The notes beneath the pieces are model-generated. The model was not told where the DNA came from. It did not search any database and worked only from the letters and a program-made list of their open reading frames with translations. Positions 48,545 to 58,481 of a DNA stretch of 64,000 bases are shown here, piece after piece. A program made the translations under genes and the position numbers. Position 1 is the first letter of the stretch. Every line of letters starts with the position of its first letter. The DNA is from Paenibacillus xylanivorans. Lineage in GTDB: Bacteria; Bacillota; Bacilli; Paenibacillales; Paenibacillaceae. The stretch covers positions 190,366 through 254,365 of the forward strand of contig NZ_LITU01000065.1 in the NCBI RefSeq assembly GCF_001280595.1. Reading direction: 5' to 3'.

Positions 48545-48702
48545 GAACTCACTTCCTATATCTATACTTATATATCTCGTGGTTTTATTATAGCATTCAA
48601 TACACTATGTGAATTAATTAACGATTTAGTATTTAAAATAATGTCATTTGATTGTGAACAATTTAAAAACAAGGTTTTTTTTAATTGTTAAAAATGATTT
48701 TC

Positions 48703-48718
48703 TGTGATACAGGTCATT
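48703..48718. promoter_or_regulatory. Weak Fnr/CRP-like site in the ctaB/flavoprotein gap
   Basis: TGTGATACAGGTCATT has the TGTGA-N6-TCA pattern of Fnr-type boxes but its right half is imperfect. The rest of the 380-base AT-rich gap (48545-48927) shows no gene and no clear terminator. Confidence 0.25.
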
Positions 48719-48927
48719 GAAACCGAATAGCAGCAATAACAAGAAAAGAATATTTTTCTTGCATGTTGAGTTTTATTGTTTTATTGTAGATATAAGAGGT
48801 CTTTAATAGTATTTAAGTGATTTCCTCTTGCATTGTTTTTATTAGAGAATAGCGGCAAGAAGCAATCAGGATAGACCTTTTTTTTGAAATAATAAAGGAT
48901 ATTGAATATCTGGAAAGGTTGTTAAAT

Positions 48928-49857
48928 ATGAATCAAAAGATGGATGTATTAATCATAGGCGGAGGGCCAGCAGGTCTTAATGCAGCCCTTGTACTAGGAC
49001 GAGCTCGCAAACATGTTGTGGTCATAGATGATGAACGCCCGCGCAACTGGGTTACGCGTGAAACACACGGTTTTCTGACGAGAGATGGCGCAAGTCCACG
49101 TGATTTTCGGAAGGTTGCGAAGGAACAGATTAGCGCTTATCCGTCCGTTCATTTTGTAGGGGACACAGCGACCTCAGTGACAGGAACAGATGGTGATTTT
49201 CAAGTTACAACGGCCCAAGGAGTAGTCTATCGTGCGAAGAAAGTGTTGTTCACAGTAGGAAAAAAAGACCTCCCGCTGGATATTAACGGGTTGAAAGAAG
49301 TATATGGCAAGAGTGCTTTTGTCTGTCCTTATTGCGATGGTTGGGAATTAAGAGATCAACGGCTTGTCATCATTGTTAATGGAGCGAAGGCATTTCATAT
49401 GGCCAAAACGATCTCCGGCTGGACAAGCCAGTATACCATTTGCACAAATGGACCTGATGAATTAACGGATGAGCAGCGGGAGGAATTGAAACAGCATGGA
49501 GTTCCGGTATGGGACTCTCCGATTCGATCCATTGAATCAAACGAAGGCATGGTACAGCAGGTTGTATTGGAGGATGGCACCAAAATCTCGTGCACAGGGA
49601 TTTTCTTTGGACCGAAACTGACGGCTGGATCAGAACTACCGCAGACGATAGGCTGTGATGTTACGGATGCGGGTACGGTCGTTGTGGATGAATACGGCAA
49701 AACGACCGTACCGGGTCTGTTCAGCGCTGGAGATGCAGCATCGGAGCTGTACCAGGCTATTACTGCGGCGTCCCTTGGTGCATTAACCGCTGTAACGATC
49801 AACAGTGAGCTGAATATGGAAGCTTGGGATGAGCGTGGTAAACATGTAAACCCATAG
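48928..49857 (+). CDS. Thioredoxin-reductase-like FAD flavoprotein without a canonical NADPH motif
   Basis: A 309-residue flavoprotein. FAD binding: GGGPAGLNAALVLGRA near the N-terminus and GLFSAGDAAS at the C-terminus. Redox-active Cys pair: CPYC in FVCPYCDGWE. Where thioredoxin reductases carry GGGxSA and a basic NADPH patch, this protein has IIVNGAKAFHMAK, so NADPH use is doubtful. CPYC plus lack of NADPH motif recalls dithiol oxidases (GliT, HlmI) that use oxygen; this is an inference. The ATG at 48928 is 10 bases after GAAAGG; a TTG at 48919 is in frame. Confidence 0.87.
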   Translation: MNQKMDVLIIGGGPAGLNAALVLGRARKHVVVIDDERPRNWVTRETHGFLTRDGASPRDFRKVAKEQISAYPSVHFVGDTATSVTGTDGDFQVTTAQGVVYRAKKVLFTVGKKDLPLDINGLKEVYGKSAFVCPYCDGWELRDQRLVIIVNGAKAFHMAKTISGWTSQYTICTNGPDELTDEQREELKQHGVPVWDSPIRSIESNEGMVQQVVLEDGTKISCTGIFFGPKLTAGSELPQTIGCDVTDAGTVVVDEYGKTTVPGLFSAGDAASELYQAITAASLGALTAVTINSELNMEAWDERGKHVNP

Positions 49858-49923
49858 GATAAGGGTGTACAGTTTCATCTCCAAGACATTGCATAAGAAT
49901 AATTTAACTAAATAATTCAAATC

Positions 49924-49956
49924 AAAAAGGGGATTGCAGACGCAATTCCCTTTTTG
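49924..49956 (+). terminator. Intrinsic terminator after the flavoprotein
   Basis: ggggattgc and gcaattccc pair around agac, with A and T runs outside. Confidence 0.85.
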
Positions 49957-50057
49957 TGTTTAACAGATTTTCTTCTTTGTCGAGTGGACTAGTTCCGATG
50001 GGTATTGGCATAAACGCAATATTTGATTTCCATTCTTGTTCGGTTTATTATTGTATC

Positions 50058-50081
50058 AAATGATAGATAAATCTATCATTT
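50058..50081. promoter_or_regulatory. Perfect palindromic operator upstream of the P450
   Basis: AAATGATAGAT (50058-50068), AA, ATCTATCATTT (50071-50081): 11-base perfect arms, 25 bases before the P450 start. This size fits TetR-type repressors, such as those controlling other CYP102 genes, but no such regulator is adjacent here. Confidence 0.75.
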
Positions 50082-50106
50082 TAAACTCTGGGAGAGGGTG
50101 TTTAAA

Positions 50107-53100
50107 ATGAGAAATGCAACTAACGTTCCACAGCCCCAAATGTATGGGCCACTCGGGAATCTGCCCTTAATTGATAAAGAAAAACCAACGTTGTCCCTTG
50201 GGGAATTAGCTGAGGAGTATGGTCCTATATACCGACTGACCGTTCCTGGCTACTCCGGATTGATCGTATCTGGCCCAGATCTGGTGGCTGAATTATGTGA
50301 CGTATCCCGTTTTGATAAATTTGTATACAATGAACTCGAAAATGTACGTGCCTTTGGAGGAGATGGTTTATTTACAAGCAGAACATTCGAGCCGAACTGG
50401 AAAAAGGCGCATAATATTCTGCTTCCCACCTTCAGTAAACAGGCAATGAAGGGTTATCATCCAATGATGGTCGACATAGCGGAACAATTGATAAACAAAT
50501 GGGCGCGTTTGAATTCCAACGATAGCATTGATGTAGCTGATGACATGACACGACTTACGCTGGATACCATTGGACTGTGCGGATTCAATTATCGCTTTAA
50601 CAGCTTTTACAGACAGGACCACAGTCCTTTTATCGAAAGTATGGTTCGTGCTTTAAATGAAGCCATGCAGAAAAGCTCCCGTTTGAAAATTCAAAATCTG
50701 CTGATGGTGAAAACCAAACGACAGTTCCAAGACGATATTCAAACGATGTTCTCTTTGGTCGACCAGATTATCGAGGAACGTAAAGCAAGCGCAGCTCCCG
50801 AAGAGGTTGATTTGCTCGCGCGTATGCTGAATGGCAAAGATCCAGAAACCGGAGAAACGCTGGACGATGAGAACATCCGGTATCAGATTATTACTTTTCT
50901 CATTGCCGGACATGAAACGACGAGTGGCCTGTTATCATTTGCTCTTTATTTTTTGCTGAACAATCCGGAATCACTTCAAAAGGCGTATGACGAGGTGGAC
51001 CAAGTATTGGTCGGTGACTCTCCACAGTACGAGGAAATCCTCAGGCTCCCATATATCCGCATGATTCTCAGCGAATCGTTACGTCTATGGCCAACGGCTC
51101 CGGGATTTGACGTCTATGCCAAAGAAGACACCGTCATAGGTGGCAAGTATCCGCTGAAAAAAGGAGAGAGCTGCAGTATTCTTCTGCCTCAGCTTCACCG
51201 TGACAAAGGTGCCTGGGGAGAGGATGCAGAGCTTTTCCGTCCAGAACGTTTTGAAGATACGACTCAAGTGCCTCATCATGCGTATAAACCGTTTGGGAAT
51301 GGGGAGAGAGCGTGTATCGGCATGCAGTTTGCTTTGTATGAAGCAACACTTGTGCTGGGTATGGTACTTAAACATTTTGAACTGGTAGACTATAGCAACT
51401 ATAAGTTGGACGTGAAACAAACGTTAACGTTAAAACCAGGGGATTTTCGAATACAGGTGAGAGTACGCACAGTTTCTCCGAAGCTGAGTACACCTGTTGT
51501 CCCCGCTTATGAACAGTTGAACCAGCCTATTCATACCAATGTAGCTGATCACAGCCCTATTGCGGAATCGATGACCACGTCGGTGAATGCTAATCCACCT
51601 CTATTGATTCTATACGGCTCCAATCTGGGGACGGCAGAAGACATTGCCAGAGCGGTTGGAGAGAAAGCCCGTTCCTATGGAATTCTAAGCAAAGCCGCAA
51701 CATTGAATGAATGGGTTGGCCGCTTGCCCAAAGAGGGGATCGTTCTCATCGTGACAGCATCGTATAATGGTAAACCTCCGCAAAATGCAACGGCATTTAT
51801 GGAATGGTTAAAGGAAGCGGAGTCAGAGAAGGTGCACGGTGTGACCTATGCAGTGCTGGGCTGCGGGGATCGGAGCTGGTCCGGTACCTACCAGAGCATT
51901 CCTCGATGGGTCGATGAGAAGTTTGCGAGCTTGGGAGGCAACAGGCTGTTACCTCGGGGAGAAGTCGATGCAGGTGGGGATATGGAGAAACAAGTGGAGG
52001 AGTGGCAGCGGATGTTGTGGCCTCAGATGTTAAACGCGTTGGGGATTAGCGAGGAATCTATGGAACACTCCTCACGAAGTACACTTCAAATGGAATTTGT
52101 TCGCGAGAAAGCCGATCTACCACTTGCGCGAACCTACAATGCCAGCTATGCCACTATAGTGTCAAACGAAGAGCTTCAAGCACTGGATAGTGGACGGAGT
52201 ACACGTCACATTGAGATGCTGCTGCCTGAAGGCATGACCTATAAGGAAGGCGATCATCTTGGCGTATTACCCCGAAATGCAAATGAAATTGTGAATCGCA
52301 TCCTTCATCGGTTCGGATTAAAAGGAGACGTTCAGATCCAATTAACTTCAAACGTAACACAGCTTACCCATCTTCCTCTGAACCGTCCAGTCCATGTTAA
52401 TGAGTTGCTTCGTACTTGTGTTGAATTACAGGCACCTGTTACAAGAACGCAGCTGCAGGAGCTGGCGAACTATACGGTGTGCCCACCTCATAAGCGTGAA
52501 CTGGAGGCGATGTTGGAAGAAAACAACTACACGGAACAGATACTTGAAAACAGGATCACCATGCTGGAACTGCTTGAAAAATATGAGGCCTGTGAGCTGC
52601 CGTTCGAAAGGTTTCTTGAATTGTTGCCTCCACTCAAGCCCAGGTATTACTCCATATCCAGCTCTCCACACCTCAATTCCAAGCAGGCAAGCATAACGGT
52701 GTCGGTTGTAAGGGAGCCTGCATGGAGTGGGATTGGCGAATTCCGGGGCGTGGCTTCATCCTATCTGGCCGATTGTCAAACGGGCGAGAGCATTCTGATG
52801 TTTGTACGTACGCCAGAATCGGGATTTGAGCTATCGGAAGGGCCGAATGTTCCCATTATTATGGTGGGTCCAGGGACGGGCGTTGCACCGTTCAGAGGTT
52901 TCCTTCAGGCCAGATCTGTTGTGAAACAAAGAGGATTACCGCTCAGTGAAGCCCATTTGTTCTTTGGATGCAGAAATGATTCGGATTTTATATATCGTCA
53001 AGAACTAGAGCAATACGAAGAGGCAGGCATCGTCAAGCTGCATACTGCTTTTTCTCGTGTTGAGGGTAAGCCCAAAACGTATGTGCAGCATCTGATGTTG

Positions 53101-53352
53101 AAGGAAGCCGAACAATTGCTTCATTTGCTTGATGCCAATGGGAGAATCTACGTATGTGGTGACGGAAACCAAATGGCTCCCGCCGTGGAAGAGACTTTAA
53201 GACAAGCATACGAGAATGTGAAGGGAGCAACCATTCAGGAAGCAAAGGATTGGCTCCGCCAGCTTCAGGCGGAAGGGCGTTACGTTCAGGATGTGTGGGC
53301 AGGTAAACGAACTGTTGAATCGGCTAAGGTCCTATTTGCCGAGACACGTTAA
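50107..53352 (+). CDS. CYP102-type bifunctional cytochrome P450/NADPH-P450 reductase
   Basis: A self-sufficient monooxygenase of 1081 residues, BM3-like, inferred to hydroxylate fatty acids or related molecules. P450 domain (about 1-465): I-helix AGHETTSG (267-274), SESLRLWP, and heme ligand Cys403 in [10 protein letters not shown]; Phe89 corresponds to BM3 Phe87. Reductase: FMN/flavodoxin domain from about 495 ([13 protein letters not shown]), FAD motif [14 protein letters not shown] motif [13 protein letters not shown]. The BM3 carboxylate anchors R47/Y51 seem replaced by Tyr and Ile ([11 protein letters not shown]). The ATG at 50107 is chosen over GTG 50098, which abuts GGAGAGG. Soluble, no signal peptide. 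A palindrome upstream suggests repression. Confidence 0.94.
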   Translation: MRNATNVPQPQMYGPLGNLPLIDKEKPTLSLGELAEEYGPIYRLTVPGYSGLIVSGPDLVAELCDVSRFDKFVYNELENVRAFGGDGLFTSRTFEPNWKKAHNILLPTFSKQAMKGYHPMMVDIAEQLINKWARLNSNDSIDVADDMTRLTLDTIGLCGFNYRFNSFYRQDHSPFIESMVRALNEAMQKSSRLKIQNLLMVKTKRQFQDDIQTMFSLVDQIIEERKASAAPEEVDLLARMLNGKDPETGETLDDENIRYQIITFLIAGHETTSGLLSFALYFLLNNPESLQKAYDEVDQVLVGDSPQYEEILRLPYIRMILSESLRLWPTAPGFDVYAKEDTVIGGKYPLKKGESCSILLPQLHRDKGAWGEDAELFRPERFEDTTQVPHHAYKPFGNGERACIGMQFALYEATLVLGMVLKHFELVDYSNYKLDVKQTLTLKPGDFRIQVRVRTVSPKLSTPVVPAYEQLNQPIHTNVADHSPIAESMTTSVNANPPLLILYGSNLGTAEDIARAVGEKARSYGILSKAATLNEWVGRLPKEGIVLIVTASYNGKPPQNATAFMEWLKEAESEKVHGVTYAVLGCGDRSWSGTYQSIPRWVDEKFASLGGNRLLPRGEVDAGGDMEKQVEEWQRMLWPQMLNALGISEESMEHSSRSTLQMEFVREKADLPLARTYNASYATIVSNEELQALDSGRSTRHIEMLLPEGMTYKEGDHLGVLPRNANEIVNRILHRFGLKGDVQIQLTSNVTQLTHLPLNRPVHVNELLRTCVELQAPVTRTQLQELANYTVCPPHKRELEAMLEENNYTEQILENRITMLELLEKYEACELPFERFLELLPPLKPRYYSISSSPHLNSKQASITVSVVREPAWSGIGEFRGVASSYLADCQTGESILMFVRTPESGFELSEGPNVPIIMVGPGTGVAPFRGFLQARSVVKQRGLPLSEAHLFFGCRNDSDFIYRQELEQYEEAGIVKLHTAFSRVEGKPKTYVQHLMLKEAEQLLHLLDANGRIYVCGDGNQMAPAVEETLRQAYENVKGATIQEAKDWLRQLQAEGRYVQDVWAGKRTVESAKVLFAETR

Positions 53353-53357
53353 GATGG

Positions 53358-53440
53358 AGGCGGCGATAAGCTGCCTTTTTTTTATGTCCTAAAAATAGCC
53401 GCCGATCAGGAGTTTTTCATCCAGATTGGCGGCTGTTTTA
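53358..53440 (+). terminator. Two consecutive hairpins after the P450
   Basis: ggcggcgataagctgcc then T8 (53358-53385), and agccgcc/ggcggct (53397-53437) before TTTT. Both lie directly after the P450 stop. Confidence 0.65.
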
Positions 53441-53586
53441 ATTTGGGCTGATACGATCTATTGACAAAGAATTTTTTTTGAGTCAATATAAATAAGTAAT
53501 CTTTATAAAGTATATAAATAAAGTGGTTTAATCAGTATTCTTGTGTTCATTTACTCTCAATTTATATGCAGGGAAGGGATCTATTT

Positions 53587-54804
53587 ATGGCAACTTGGTT
53601 TCTTATCATTATCTACCTTGCGTTTATCAGTCTGGGGATTCCGGACTCCTTGCTAGGTTCAGCCTGGCCAGTCATGTGGCCTGAACTTGGTGCCTCGTTT
53701 GGGTCAGCAGGAATTCTATCGATGGTCGTTGCAGGGGGAACTATCGTTTCAAGCTTGGCAAGCGGCACGGTTATTCAAAAATGGGGAACAGGCAAGGTTA
53801 CATTAATTAGCTGTTGTCTAACTGCCGGAGCACTCCTTGGATTTTCCTACGCACCTTCATTGATATGGCTCGTCATTCTTGCCATTCCTCTGGGTTTAGG
53901 GGCTGGAGCCGTTGATGCTGCACTGAATCATTATGTCGCAGAGCATTACAAAGCACACCATATGAACTGGCTGCACTGTTTCTGGGGGGTGGGCGCGACA
54001 ACGGGGCCTATCATTATGTCATATTACATTGCGGAACATCATTCCTGGAGAAGCGGATATACAGCTGTAGCCGTCGTCCAGTGTTGTCTCGTCCTGATTT
54101 TGTTTGCCACGTTGCCGTTGTGGAAGCGTGTTGCTGCAAGTCGGGAGAGTGCAAGTATGAACAACGAATCAGATAATGTGCAAGCAGACAACACGTTAGT
54201 ACAGCGTGAGAACAGACCCGAACGGAATGTATTGAAGATTAAGGGAGTCAAAAACTCACTGATCGCATTTCTGTTTTATTGTGGCGTGGAGACAACGGTC
54301 GGTTTATGGGGGGCCAGTTATCTGGTAGGAGCAAGAAACATCTCGGCAGAAACGGCAGCTGGCTGGATCTCCTTATACTACGGAGGTATTACGATAGGCA
54401 GGTTGATTACAGGCTTTATCACGTTAAAAATAAAAAATCGGGTGTTAATTCTGGCTGGTCAAATGACCGCCATTGTGGGTGGGATCATTTTATTGCTTCC
54501 ATTATCGATTTCGTTTGCGCTGGCTGGATTTATGCTGATTGGATTGGGGCTTGCACCCATCTATCCCGGACTTCTTCATGAAACTCCAGCTCGATTCGGC
54601 AAAGCGAATTCTGCCCGATTAATGGGATACCAAATGGCACTGGCATACACAGGAACCACATTGCTTCCTCCGCTTTTTGGCGTTCTTGCTGCGAAAACCA
54701 ATATCGGCTTTTTCCCGCTGGTTGTTCTTATTTTCCTTATCTTAATGCTGGCAAGCTCAGAGCAAGTGAATCGTATTTTGAAAAAGAGGATTCTGAATGG
54801 CTAG
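53587..54804 (+). CDS. Major facilitator superfamily transporter
   Basis: A 405-residue permease with twelve helices and an extended, polar central loop (about 190-225) rich in Asn, Glu and Arg. LGIPDSLLGSAWPVMW at the N-terminus resembles the FHS/nucleoside-sugar branch (FucP-like relatives in Firmicutes). Substrate unknown. The ATG at 53587 follows AAGGGA; an ATG at 53566 is in frame but lacks a binding site. A 39-residue membrane peptide follows 22 bases later. Confidence 0.85.
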   Translation: MATWFLIIIYLAFISLGIPDSLLGSAWPVMWPELGASFGSAGILSMVVAGGTIVSSLASGTVIQKWGTGKVTLISCCLTAGALLGFSYAPSLIWLVILAIPLGLGAGAVDAALNHYVAEHYKAHHMNWLHCFWGVGATTGPIIMSYYIAEHHSWRSGYTAVAVVQCCLVLILFATLPLWKRVAASRESASMNNESDNVQADNTLVQRENRPERNVLKIKGVKNSLIAFLFYCGVETTVGLWGASYLVGARNISAETAAGWISLYYGGITIGRLITGFITLKIKNRVLILAGQMTAIVGGIILLLPLSISFALAGFMLIGLGLAPIYPGLLHETPARFGKANSARLMGYQMALAYTGTTLLPPLFGVLAAKTNIGFFPLVVLIFLILMLASSEQVNRILKKRILNG

Positions 54805-54826
54805 ATAAAAAAAGGGAGGGCTTAAC

Positions 54827-54946
54827 ATGCTAGCATTAATATTGTTATGCTTGATCGTATATGTGGGGGCATACGCATGTCTGGCTGCGTCCAAGCAGCC
54901 CATGGATGTAAAACCTGTGCGGTCGTTCGATGATTTCTTCGAGTAA
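54827..54946 (+). CDS. 39-residue single-helix membrane peptide
   Basis: An ATG at 54827 behind AAAGGGAGGG, ending at TAA 54944-54946. One N-terminal hydrophobic segment (about 2-20, LALILLCLIVYVGAYACLAA) and an acidic/aromatic tail (RSFDDFFE). No homologue is recalled. The good binding site, terminator downstream and location directly after the MFS gene make it a credible small protein, perhaps a transporter-associated peptide. Confidence 0.65.
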   Translation: MLALILLCLIVYVGAYACLAASKQPMDVKPVRSFDDFFE

Positions 54947-54978
54947 GCGATAGATTTTCCATTTAAAAAATAATACAC

Positions 54979-55010
54979 AAAAAAAGCGAGGAACAACTCT
55001 CGCTTTTTTT
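54979..55010. terminator. Bidirectional intrinsic terminator
   Basis: agcgag (54985-54990) and ctcgct (54999-55004) pair with A7 and T7 outside, between the small peptide and the convergent carboxypeptidase. Confidence 0.88.
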
Positions 55011-55024
55011 GTTGTGCAGAATCA

Positions 55025-56527
55025 TTACAGTTCATAGAGCTGCTCGTATTTATCCGTTAAGTAACGAATCAATGGAGCGGTATCAATACTTTTTCCGGTG
55101 ATGGACTTAATTAGCTCGTCCGCCGATCTTGATTTACCAAATTGATGAATATGTGTTGTCAGCCATCCGGTAATCGTCTCGATATGATCTGATTCAATCA
55201 AATGATCATAATCGGGAAGTTCGCGGCGGATGACTTTGTGTATTTGTGCTGCGTAGACAAACCCGAGTGTATAGGAAGGGAATAATCCAAATCCGGCGCT
55301 CCAGTGTCCATCCTGTAAAATGCCTTCCAGATGAGTCGGGGGACGAATGCCCAGATATTCCTCATATTTATCATTCCATGCTTCAGGCAATCCTTCGTAA
55401 TCCACTTCTCCAGCAATAATGGCTTGTTCCAGCTCATACCGAATAATTAGATGCAGGTTGTAGGTAAGTTCATCGGCCTCAAAACGGTTAAACGTCGGTT
55501 TTACTGCATTTAAAGCAAAATAAAAGTCATCCAAACTCACATGGCCAAACGTTTCAGGTTTGATTTTTTGCAAAATAAAATAGTTATTTTCCCAGAAGCC
55601 TTTGTGTCTGCCAATGAATTTCTCGAAAAAGATCGATTGGGATTCATGAATGCCGTACGAAGTGAAGATCCCAAGTCCGGTATGTATCAGGTTGGGGTCA
55701 ATATTCTGTGTATAGAGAGAGTGACCTCCTTCATGTAATGCACTCCACAATGAAACGCGAACGTCATTTTCAACAAATTTGGCTGCGAGCCGTGCATCGT
55801 AAGGATTGATGGCAGAACTGAATGGGTGCACGGTTGCACCGAATTGCCCGGCATCAAAGTCGTAGCGAATGGCTTGTAACAGCTCGATCCCAAGCTGCCG
55901 CTGCTGTTCAAGTGGGAAGGGATGAGTGAATATGGATGTGTCCGGTTGTTTAGCGGAAGATGTGACACGACGGATTAGCGGTATTAGAGCGGATTTCAGC
56001 TCACTGAAAATGCGATCCAACGTTACCTTATCAAGGTCAGGATCAAACTGCTGCACGAGTGGATCGTATGCATGCTGCTCGTATCCCCAGTATCCGGCAA
56101 ATTTCAAGCTTGCATCGAAGATCTGTTTCAAATGCGGAGCGAAAATGGAAAAATCATTGGCAGCTCTGGCTTCCAGCCAAGCGGCGTTTGCAAGACCTTG
56201 CTGCTGTACAAATGCCTGATATTCCTCTATTGGAATGGCACTCCTGCGTTTATACGTTTTCCAATGCTCTGCAATAATTCGCTTGGATAGCTCATCAAGG
56301 TCCTCTTGTTGTGCTGCGTCCTCTAGTCGCAAACCGAAATCAGCATCGGTCTGTATCTTGAATAGTTCTCCAGCCAATGTTGCTTTGGCTCGTGCGGCGT
56401 AGGATGCGCCCTTTCGAGGTGCCCCTGTGCGAGCATCCCAGGCAAGCAGGGTTTGTACCTGTTTGTAATGTTCGACCTTCTCGATATGCTCCTCCAGTTT
56501 GGCATCCAAGCGTTGTATCGTTGTCAT
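55025..56527 (-). CDS. M32-family metallocarboxypeptidase
   Basis: A 500-residue zinc carboxypeptidase of the Taq/Pfu family (B. subtilis YpwA relative), cytosolic. The zinc motif HEGGH (HExxH variant of M32) in SALHEGGHSLYTQN and the DARTGAPRKGASYAAR N-terminal region are visible. Length matches the family. The ATG at 56527 is 8 bases after GGAAGGAG, whereas the ATG six bases earlier is too close. It could complete degradation of peptides brought in by the importer encoded divergently. Confidence 0.93.
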   Translation of the reverse strand: MTTIQRLDAKLEEHIEKVEHYKQVQTLLAWDARTGAPRKGASYAARAKATLAGELFKIQTDADFGLRLEDAAQQEDLDELSKRIIAEHWKTYKRRSAIPIEEYQAFVQQQGLANAAWLEARAANDFSIFAPHLKQIFDASLKFAGYWGYEQHAYDPLVQQFDPDLDKVTLDRIFSELKSALIPLIRRVTSSAKQPDTSIFTHPFPLEQQRQLGIELLQAIRYDFDAGQFGATVHPFSSAINPYDARLAAKFVENDVRVSLWSALHEGGHSLYTQNIDPNLIHTGLGIFTSYGIHESQSIFFEKFIGRHKGFWENNYFILQKIKPETFGHVSLDDFYFALNAVKPTFNRFEADELTYNLHLIIRYELEQAIIAGEVDYEGLPEAWNDKYEEYLGIRPPTHLEGILQDGHWSAGFGLFPSYTLGFVYAAQIHKVIRRELPDYDHLIESDHIETITGWLTTHIHQFGKSRSADELIKSITGKSIDTAPLIRYLTDKYEQLYEL

Positions 56528-56694
56528 GTTCATGACTCCTTCCAGATAAAGGATGAAATTTAAGTTGTATATTACCATCGGAATAGTTGGAAGTACAGAG
56601 AATCACGCTTTTTCGTAGATTACAAAAAATGAATCAACACATTACTATTGCTTATTTTACAAAAGACCTCTGTTCCCTTAGCCTGAAAATACCA

Positions 56695-56744
56695 ATTTCA
56701 CTAATCCGACATGAACACTTGTATATCACTCGGGATAGTGAAAT
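56695..56744. repeat. Inverted repeat upstream of the peptide-binding lipoprotein
   Basis: ATTTCACTA (56695-56703) and TAGTGAAAT (56736-56744) with a 32-base spacer, followed by aatcc-type bases that also match partly. It may be an operator or a looped repressor site. The rest of the 254-base gap 56528-56781 shows no gene. Confidence 0.35.
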
Positions 56745-56781
56745 CGGATTTAACATTATGCATGAGAGCGAGAGGGGTTAC

Positions 56782-58389
56782 ATGATGAGAAAACATACCA
56801 AGCCTGCTTTAATGATGATTCTGGTATTCCTGCTTCTGGCAGGTTGCGCTTCAGGTGGAGAAGGTCAGCAGAGTACACAAGCCTCTTCAACAACCGGTGA
56901 AAGTTCGTCACAGCAGACATCGGCTGAAGGAAAGACAGGCGGGACGCTGAACATTGGTTATCCAACACAACCGGTCACACTGGATGCACATGTGTCTTCC
57001 AATACAGCGGTCAAGGATATTTCACGCGAGATCTATGAGCAACTGGTAACGTTGGATAAAGATGCACAGGTCATTCCGCTGCTGGCAGAATCTTATGAGA
57101 TCAGCGACGACAAATTATCCTATACATTCCATCTGCGCCAAGGTGTGAAGTTTCATAATGGCAAGGAACTGCAAGCGGAGGACGTTGTTGCTTCCCTGAA
57201 TCGCTGGATCAAACTGTCTAGTCATGGTAAAGCAAACTTTGTGGGTGCCGAGGCCAAAGAAACGGACCCGTATACCGTCGTACTTCAATTGAAAACACCA
57301 TTTCTGCTAACACTGCAACTGCTTGCTGATCCGATTCCCGCAGCTGCGATCTACCCGAAAGAAGTGGTTGATGAAGCAGATGATAAAGGGATCAAATCAT
57401 TCATCGGTACAGGTCCGTTTCAACTGGAGGAGTGGAAGCAGGATCAGTATATTCATTTGAAAAAATATGACGATTACTCTGCCCGTACCGAGCCGAGTGA
57501 TGGAGCAGGCGGCAAAAAGGAAGCGCTGGTCGATGACTTGTACTTCCGCTTCGTTACAGACGAGTCGACCCGTCTTGCCGGGATTACTTCCGGGGAATAT
57601 GACATTGCACTGAATATCTCTGTGGATAATGAACAGCAGATCGCGGACAATCCTGACTTGCAAACCTTCCTCAGTCCGGGAGGTATGATTGGATATTTCT
57701 ATAACAGCAATGACGGCTTGTTCAAGAACGTCAAACTTCGTCAGGCTGTCAATGCCATTCAGAATGTGGATGACATACTGACTTCGGCATTCCGTGATCC
57801 ACAATTTTATGTGAAGACATCCTCTCTGGTTCTACCGGAATATCCGAACTGGTATTCGGAAGCAGGCAAGGAATCGTACAGCCAGGCAAACGCGGATAAA
57901 GCAAAGCAACTGCTTCAAGAAGCAGGCTATAACGGCGAAGAAATCAAAATTTTCACGACGAGAGATTATGTGGATCAATATAACGTAGCCGTTGTTTTAC
58001 AACAGGAGCTGGAGTCGATTGGTGTCAAGGTCAAGCTGGATGTCTATGATTGGCCTACATTGCAGGAAAAACTCGGGACAGGCACCGGGTGGGATATCTA
58101 CCCAATGAGTTATGCGTTCCGGCCTACGTTCTACCAATATGCGTTCTGGGGAGGCGGAGCAGGGCTGCTGAAAAGCGAGAAAATGAGCGAGCTTCTTCAA
58201 GGAATCCGAACATCTGATTCAGTAGAAGCCGCAAGGCCACTCATTGATGAATTGCAACAATTTGTATGGACCGAAGTTCCATTTTCTCAGATCGGGCATA
58301 CAAAGCAGGTAACAGCGTTATCAAAAAATATCAGTGGTTTCCAGAATGTTTTGGGCCCGATCTTCTGGAATACAACCAATAACAAGTAG
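56782..58389 (+). CDS. Peptide ABC transporter substrate-binding lipoprotein
   Basis: Surface lipoprotein of 535 residues that should deliver peptides to the permeases encoded next. A signal peptide ends in the lipobox LLAGC (Cys22), followed by a Ser/Thr/Gln-rich tether (about 23-55) and an SBP_bac_5 domain with the characteristic YEISDDKLSYTFHLRQGVKFHNG and GTGPFQL motifs. The start is one of two ATGs (56782, 56785) after GAGAGGGG; a frame open to 56587 has no signal sequence at its head. First gene of an operon of at least seven. Confidence 0.92.
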   Translation: MMRKHTKPALMMILVFLLLAGCASGGEGQQSTQASSTTGESSSQQTSAEGKTGGTLNIGYPTQPVTLDAHVSSNTAVKDISREIYEQLVTLDKDAQVIPLLAESYEISDDKLSYTFHLRQGVKFHNGKELQAEDVVASLNRWIKLSSHGKANFVGAEAKETDPYTVVLQLKTPFLLTLQLLADPIPAAAIYPKEVVDEADDKGIKSFIGTGPFQLEEWKQDQYIHLKKYDDYSARTEPSDGAGGKKEALVDDLYFRFVTDESTRLAGITSGEYDIALNISVDNEQQIADNPDLQTFLSPGGMIGYFYNSNDGLFKNVKLRQAVNAIQNVDDILTSAFRDPQFYVKTSSLVLPEYPNWYSEAGKESYSQANADKAKQLLQEAGYNGEEIKIFTTRDYVDQYNVAVVLQQELESIGVKVKLDVYDWPTLQEKLGTGTGWDIYPMSYAFRPTFYQYAFWGGGAGLLKSEKMSELLQGIRTSDSVEAARPLIDELQQFVWTEVPFSQIGHTKQVTALSKNISGFQNVLGPIFWNTTNNK

Positions 58390-58481
58390 TTAAAAGGAAA
58401 GGGCAGCGGGGAGAAGGCGTAGTATGGCTTCCTCAGGATTACGCCTTCCCGATTGTCATTGGAAAGTGAGGTGGACCTCAT

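Noticed and set aside
48703..48718. Fnr box as evidence of anaerobic control of ctaB
   Set aside because: The right half (TCATT) is imperfect and the AT-rich setting makes a chance match likely; listed only as a weak site.
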